Source of the DNA: Actinomycetota bacterium
Lineage (GTDB): Bacteria; Actinomycetota; Actinomycetes; Actinomycetales; Microbacteriaceae
DNA: 9,062 bases
Assembly: GCA_016870695.1 (NCBI GenBank)
Contig: VGAV01000072.1
Coordinates: forward strand, 1-9,062
Direction: 5' to 3'
The position numbers were made by a program, and so were the translations under genes. The notes under the pieces were generated by a model. The model saw nothing but the letters and a program-made list of their open reading frames with translations. It had not been told where the DNA came from and did no database searches. This document shows positions 7,975 to 9,062 of the stretch, piece after piece. Numbering within the stretch: position 1 is the stretch's first letter; every line of letters starts with the position of its first letter.

Positions 7975-8126
7975 CCGACGGTGACCTCCTGCGGGTTCAC
8001 GATCTCGTTCACCCAGGGGAAGACGTAGAAGAACAGTCCGTAGAGCACCGCCACCAGCAGCACGAGGACGATGAACAGCCGGACGAACCACGGTCCCGGC
8101 AGGACCCTCCACAGTGCGCCGTACAT
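7971..8126 (-). CDS. small conserved-looking membrane protein, 51 residues, function unknown
   Basis: This short gene fills the space between the sortase and trpG. Its ATG (8126-8124) overlaps the sortase stop by one base (TGATG) and is preceded by GGAAGGGG at the proper 7-nt distance; its TGA overlaps the trpG GTG. The product begins M-Y-G-A-L-W-R-V-L-P-G-P, has one long aromatic-rich hydrophobic segment at about residues 14-37 ending in F-F-Y-V-F-P-W, and a short acidic/polar tail ending Q-E-V-T-V-G. The basic residues R7 and R16 before the span suggest N-terminus inside. I do not recognise a named family. Tight overlaps on both sides and a good ribosome site argue that it is translated. 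Context suggests a sortase- or envelope-linked role, but that is inference only. Confidence 0.75.
   Translation of the reverse strand: MYGALWRVLPGPWFVRLFIVLVLLVAVLYGLFFYVFPWVNEIVNPQEVTVG
7984..7990 (-). promoter_or_regulatory. ribosome binding site of trpG
   Basis: On the minus strand AGGAGGT lies 9 nt before the GTG at 7974, inside the 51-residue gene. It decides the trpG start over further-upstream in-frame codons. Confidence 0.75.
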
Positions 8127-8911
8127 CAGGCGACCCCTTCCGTCAGCGCGGCCGGCGGTCCGGCTTCGCGCGGCGTATACGACTCGAAGACGCCGTACGC
8201 GACGATGCGCTCGGCGAGCGAGAACATCGGACTGCAGCTCGTCATGGTGATGTAACGTCCGTCCGCCGGCAGATCGGGGTGCTGCGGCACGTCGCGGAGG
8301 ACGTCGACCTCGTCGGGCGTGACGTACTCGAGGGTGCGGAACCGGTAGGTGTACCAGCCCGCCGGCGTCTCGACGACGATCGCGTCGTTCACGTGCAGGT
8401 CCGCGATGCGGTTGAACGGCTTGCCGTACGTCGTGCGGTGAGCGGCGAGGGCGAAGTTGCCGACCTGACCCGGCATGACCGTGTCGTTGTAGTGCCCGAT
8501 CCCGATGGGGTCGAGGGTGTTGGCGCGCGTGACCCCGCCCGCGATCTTGTAGACGTAGTCGGCGCCGAAGCGCGGGATGTGCATGTTCGCGAAGACCTCG
8601 GCGTCCGCCGGCTTCGGCATGTCGGGCGGCTCGATCTCCTGGGGCGCGTCCGGGGTGGGCGCCGCGTCGGGGAGGGAGGGCTGGGATGCCTCGAACTCGG
8701 CCTGCCACTCCTCGGACTGCTCCGCGGCCTCGGCGGTGCGCTGTGCACTGTAGATCTCGTCGCCGATCCACAGCTGCCAGGCCACGAACAGGAAGACCAG
8801 GACGCCCGCGGTCATGAGGAGCTCGCCGAAGACGCCGATCACCGAGACGCGACGTCGCCGCGGTGCGCGGCGGCGCGTGCGCCGGTTCTCAGCAGGGGGG
8901 ACGGTGTGCAC
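8126..8911 (-). CDS. srtE: class E sortase
   Basis: This 261-residue membrane-anchored cysteine transpeptidase cleaves surface proteins at a C-terminal sorting signal (LAxTG-like in studied class E enzymes) and links them to peptidoglycan. A very basic N-terminus (R11-R21) precedes one membrane span at about 24-48, so the enzyme faces outward. An acidic, Pro-rich linker (about 51-104) leads to the sortase beta-barrel. Catalytic residues are visible: H158 in A-A-H-R-T, C226 in T-M-T-S-C-S-P, and R235 in S-L-A-E-R-I-V-A-Y-G. The S after the cysteine differs from the common class E T-C-H/T-C-T forms. The GTG at 8911 is the only possible start after an in-frame TAG at 8923-8921; it has no Shine-Dalgarno but a -10 box at leaderless distance. 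It heads an operon with the small membrane gene and trpG. Streptomyces also keeps class E sortases near pknB and crgA. Confidence 0.93.
   Translation of the reverse strand: MHTVPPAENRRTRRRAPRRRRVSVIGVFGELLMTAGVLVFLFVAWQLWIGDEIYSAQRTAEAAEQSEEWQAEFEASQPSLPDAAPTPDAPQEIEPPDMPKPADAEVFANMHIPRFGADYVYKIAGGVTRANTLDPIGIGHYNDTVMPGQVGNFALAAHRTTYGKPFNRIADLHVNDAIVVETPAGWYTYRFRTLEYVTPDEVDVLRDVPQHPDLPADGRYITMTSCSPMFSLAERIVAYGVFESYTPREAGPPAALTEGVA
8134..8141 (-). promoter_or_regulatory. ribosome binding site of the 51-residue membrane protein
   Basis: Minus-strand GGAAGGGG lies 7 nt before the ATG at 8126, within the end of the sortase gene. It is the main support for independent translation of the small gene. 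Confidence 0.65.
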
Positions 8912-8917
8912 GACGGC

Positions 8918-8923
8918 AGTCTA
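8918..8923 (-). promoter_or_regulatory. putative -10 box of the sortase operon (leaderless)
   Basis: Minus-strand TAGACT fits the actinobacterial TAnnnT -10 pattern and is followed by exactly 6 nt and then the GTG start of the sortase gene. A transcript starting 7 nt after the box would begin with the start codon itself, which fits the absence of a ribosome site. No good -35 box is seen. Confidence 0.5.
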
Positions 8924-8952
8924 GTTCCGTGGGTAGGGCGGGACCTGAGCAT

Positions 8953-8958
8953 TAGACT
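8953..8958 (+). promoter_or_regulatory. putative -10 box of crgA (leaderless)
   Basis: TAGACT is followed by exactly 6 nt and then the crgA ATG at 8965, again placing the transcription start on the first base of the start codon. There is no Shine-Dalgarno upstream. A TGGGTA at 8930-8935 sits at a -35 distance but is a weak match. Confidence 0.5.
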
Positions 8959-8964
8959 GTGCGC

Positions 8965-9062
8965 ATGGCTCGTACAGGCAACGACGAAGACCCGATCGTC
9001 GAGCGCAACGAGGGCAACTCGGCCCCGAACCCGGTGTGGTTCCTACCGATCATGATCGGCCT
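8965..9062 (+). CDS. crgA: cell division protein CrgA, 5' part (runs off the window)
   Basis: Thirty-two complete codons are visible. The product starts with a polar, acidic cytoplasmic stretch (M-A-R-T-G-N-D-E-D-P and on to about residue 19) and then reads P-N-P-V-W-F at 21-26 before a hydrophobic run. The N-P-V-W-F motif just before the first membrane span is typical of CrgA, a small two-span actinobacterial membrane protein known to bind FtsZ, FtsQ and PBPs and to influence septum formation. Position beside the pknB locus, as in mycobacteria and streptomycetes, supports the call. The second span and the stop codon are outside the window, so integrity cannot be judged. It is transcribed away from the sortase gene, and the ATG is fixed by a -10 box at leaderless spacing. 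Confidence 0.88.
   Translation, partial: MARTGNDEDPIVERNEGNSAPNPVWFLPIMIG

Noticed and set aside
8114..9055. Plus-strand open frame running across the sortase gene and into crgA
   Set aside because: It is the antisense reading of the sortase, whose catalytic His, Cys and Arg are all in place on the minus strand; it also crosses the divergent promoter gap.
1..9062. Search by eye for CRISPR arrays, tRNAs, insertion sequences, toxin-antitoxin or defence genes
   Set aside because: Nothing of these kinds was found; the sequence is filled by a conserved housekeeping locus.

Overview
The window looks like the conserved cell-division and cell-wall control locus found near the replication origin of Actinobacteria. 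GC content is high (roughly 70% by eye), third codon positions are strongly G/C, GTG starts are common and many genes overlap by 1-4 nt. The gene order (PP2C phosphatase, RodA/FtsW, PbpA, PknA, PknB, then TrpG-like, class E sortase and CrgA) and the protein sequences suggest Microbacteriaceae, perhaps Microbacterium. That placement is inference from sequence style, not from a search.

Layout. From 2 to 7346 there is one plus-strand operon: the 3' part of pstP (Ser/Thr phosphatase), rodA (SEDS glycosyltransferase), pbpA (class B transpeptidase), pknA and pknB (membrane Ser/Thr kinases). Junctions are tight: ATGA overlaps at pstP/rodA and rodA is joined to pbpA through a possible 15-codon mini-ORF; pbpA/pknA is another ATGA overlap; 56 nt separate pknA from pknB. 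From 8911 down to 7318 runs a minus-strand operon: class E sortase, a 51-residue membrane protein, and a TrpG/PabA-type glutamine amidotransferase. Its last gene converges on pknB and overlaps it by 29 nt. At 8965 crgA begins on the plus strand and is cut by the window end. Its start is 53 nt from the sortase start, with mirror-image -10 boxes that suggest both genes have leaderless transcripts.

How it works together. RodA and PbpA form a SEDS/class B PBP pair that polymerises and cross-links peptidoglycan. PknA and PknB carry extracellular PASTA domains that can sense wall fragments and phosphorylate cytoplasmic division and wall targets, and PstP reverses this. CrgA is a small membrane protein of the actinobacterial division machinery. 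The sortase anchors surface proteins to the same wall. The amidotransferase is a syntenic passenger with a metabolic role.

No CRISPR array, insertion sequence, tRNA, rRNA or prophage is visible, and no stretch above about 60 nt lacks a gene. The core genes are ordinary for the phylum. The more unusual details are the elaborate PknA ectodomain with an Asn-Gly tail, the mini-ORF between rodA and pbpA, the symmetrical leaderless promoter pair, and the convergent overlap carrying a GC-rich inverted repeat. I see no convincing new biological system here.
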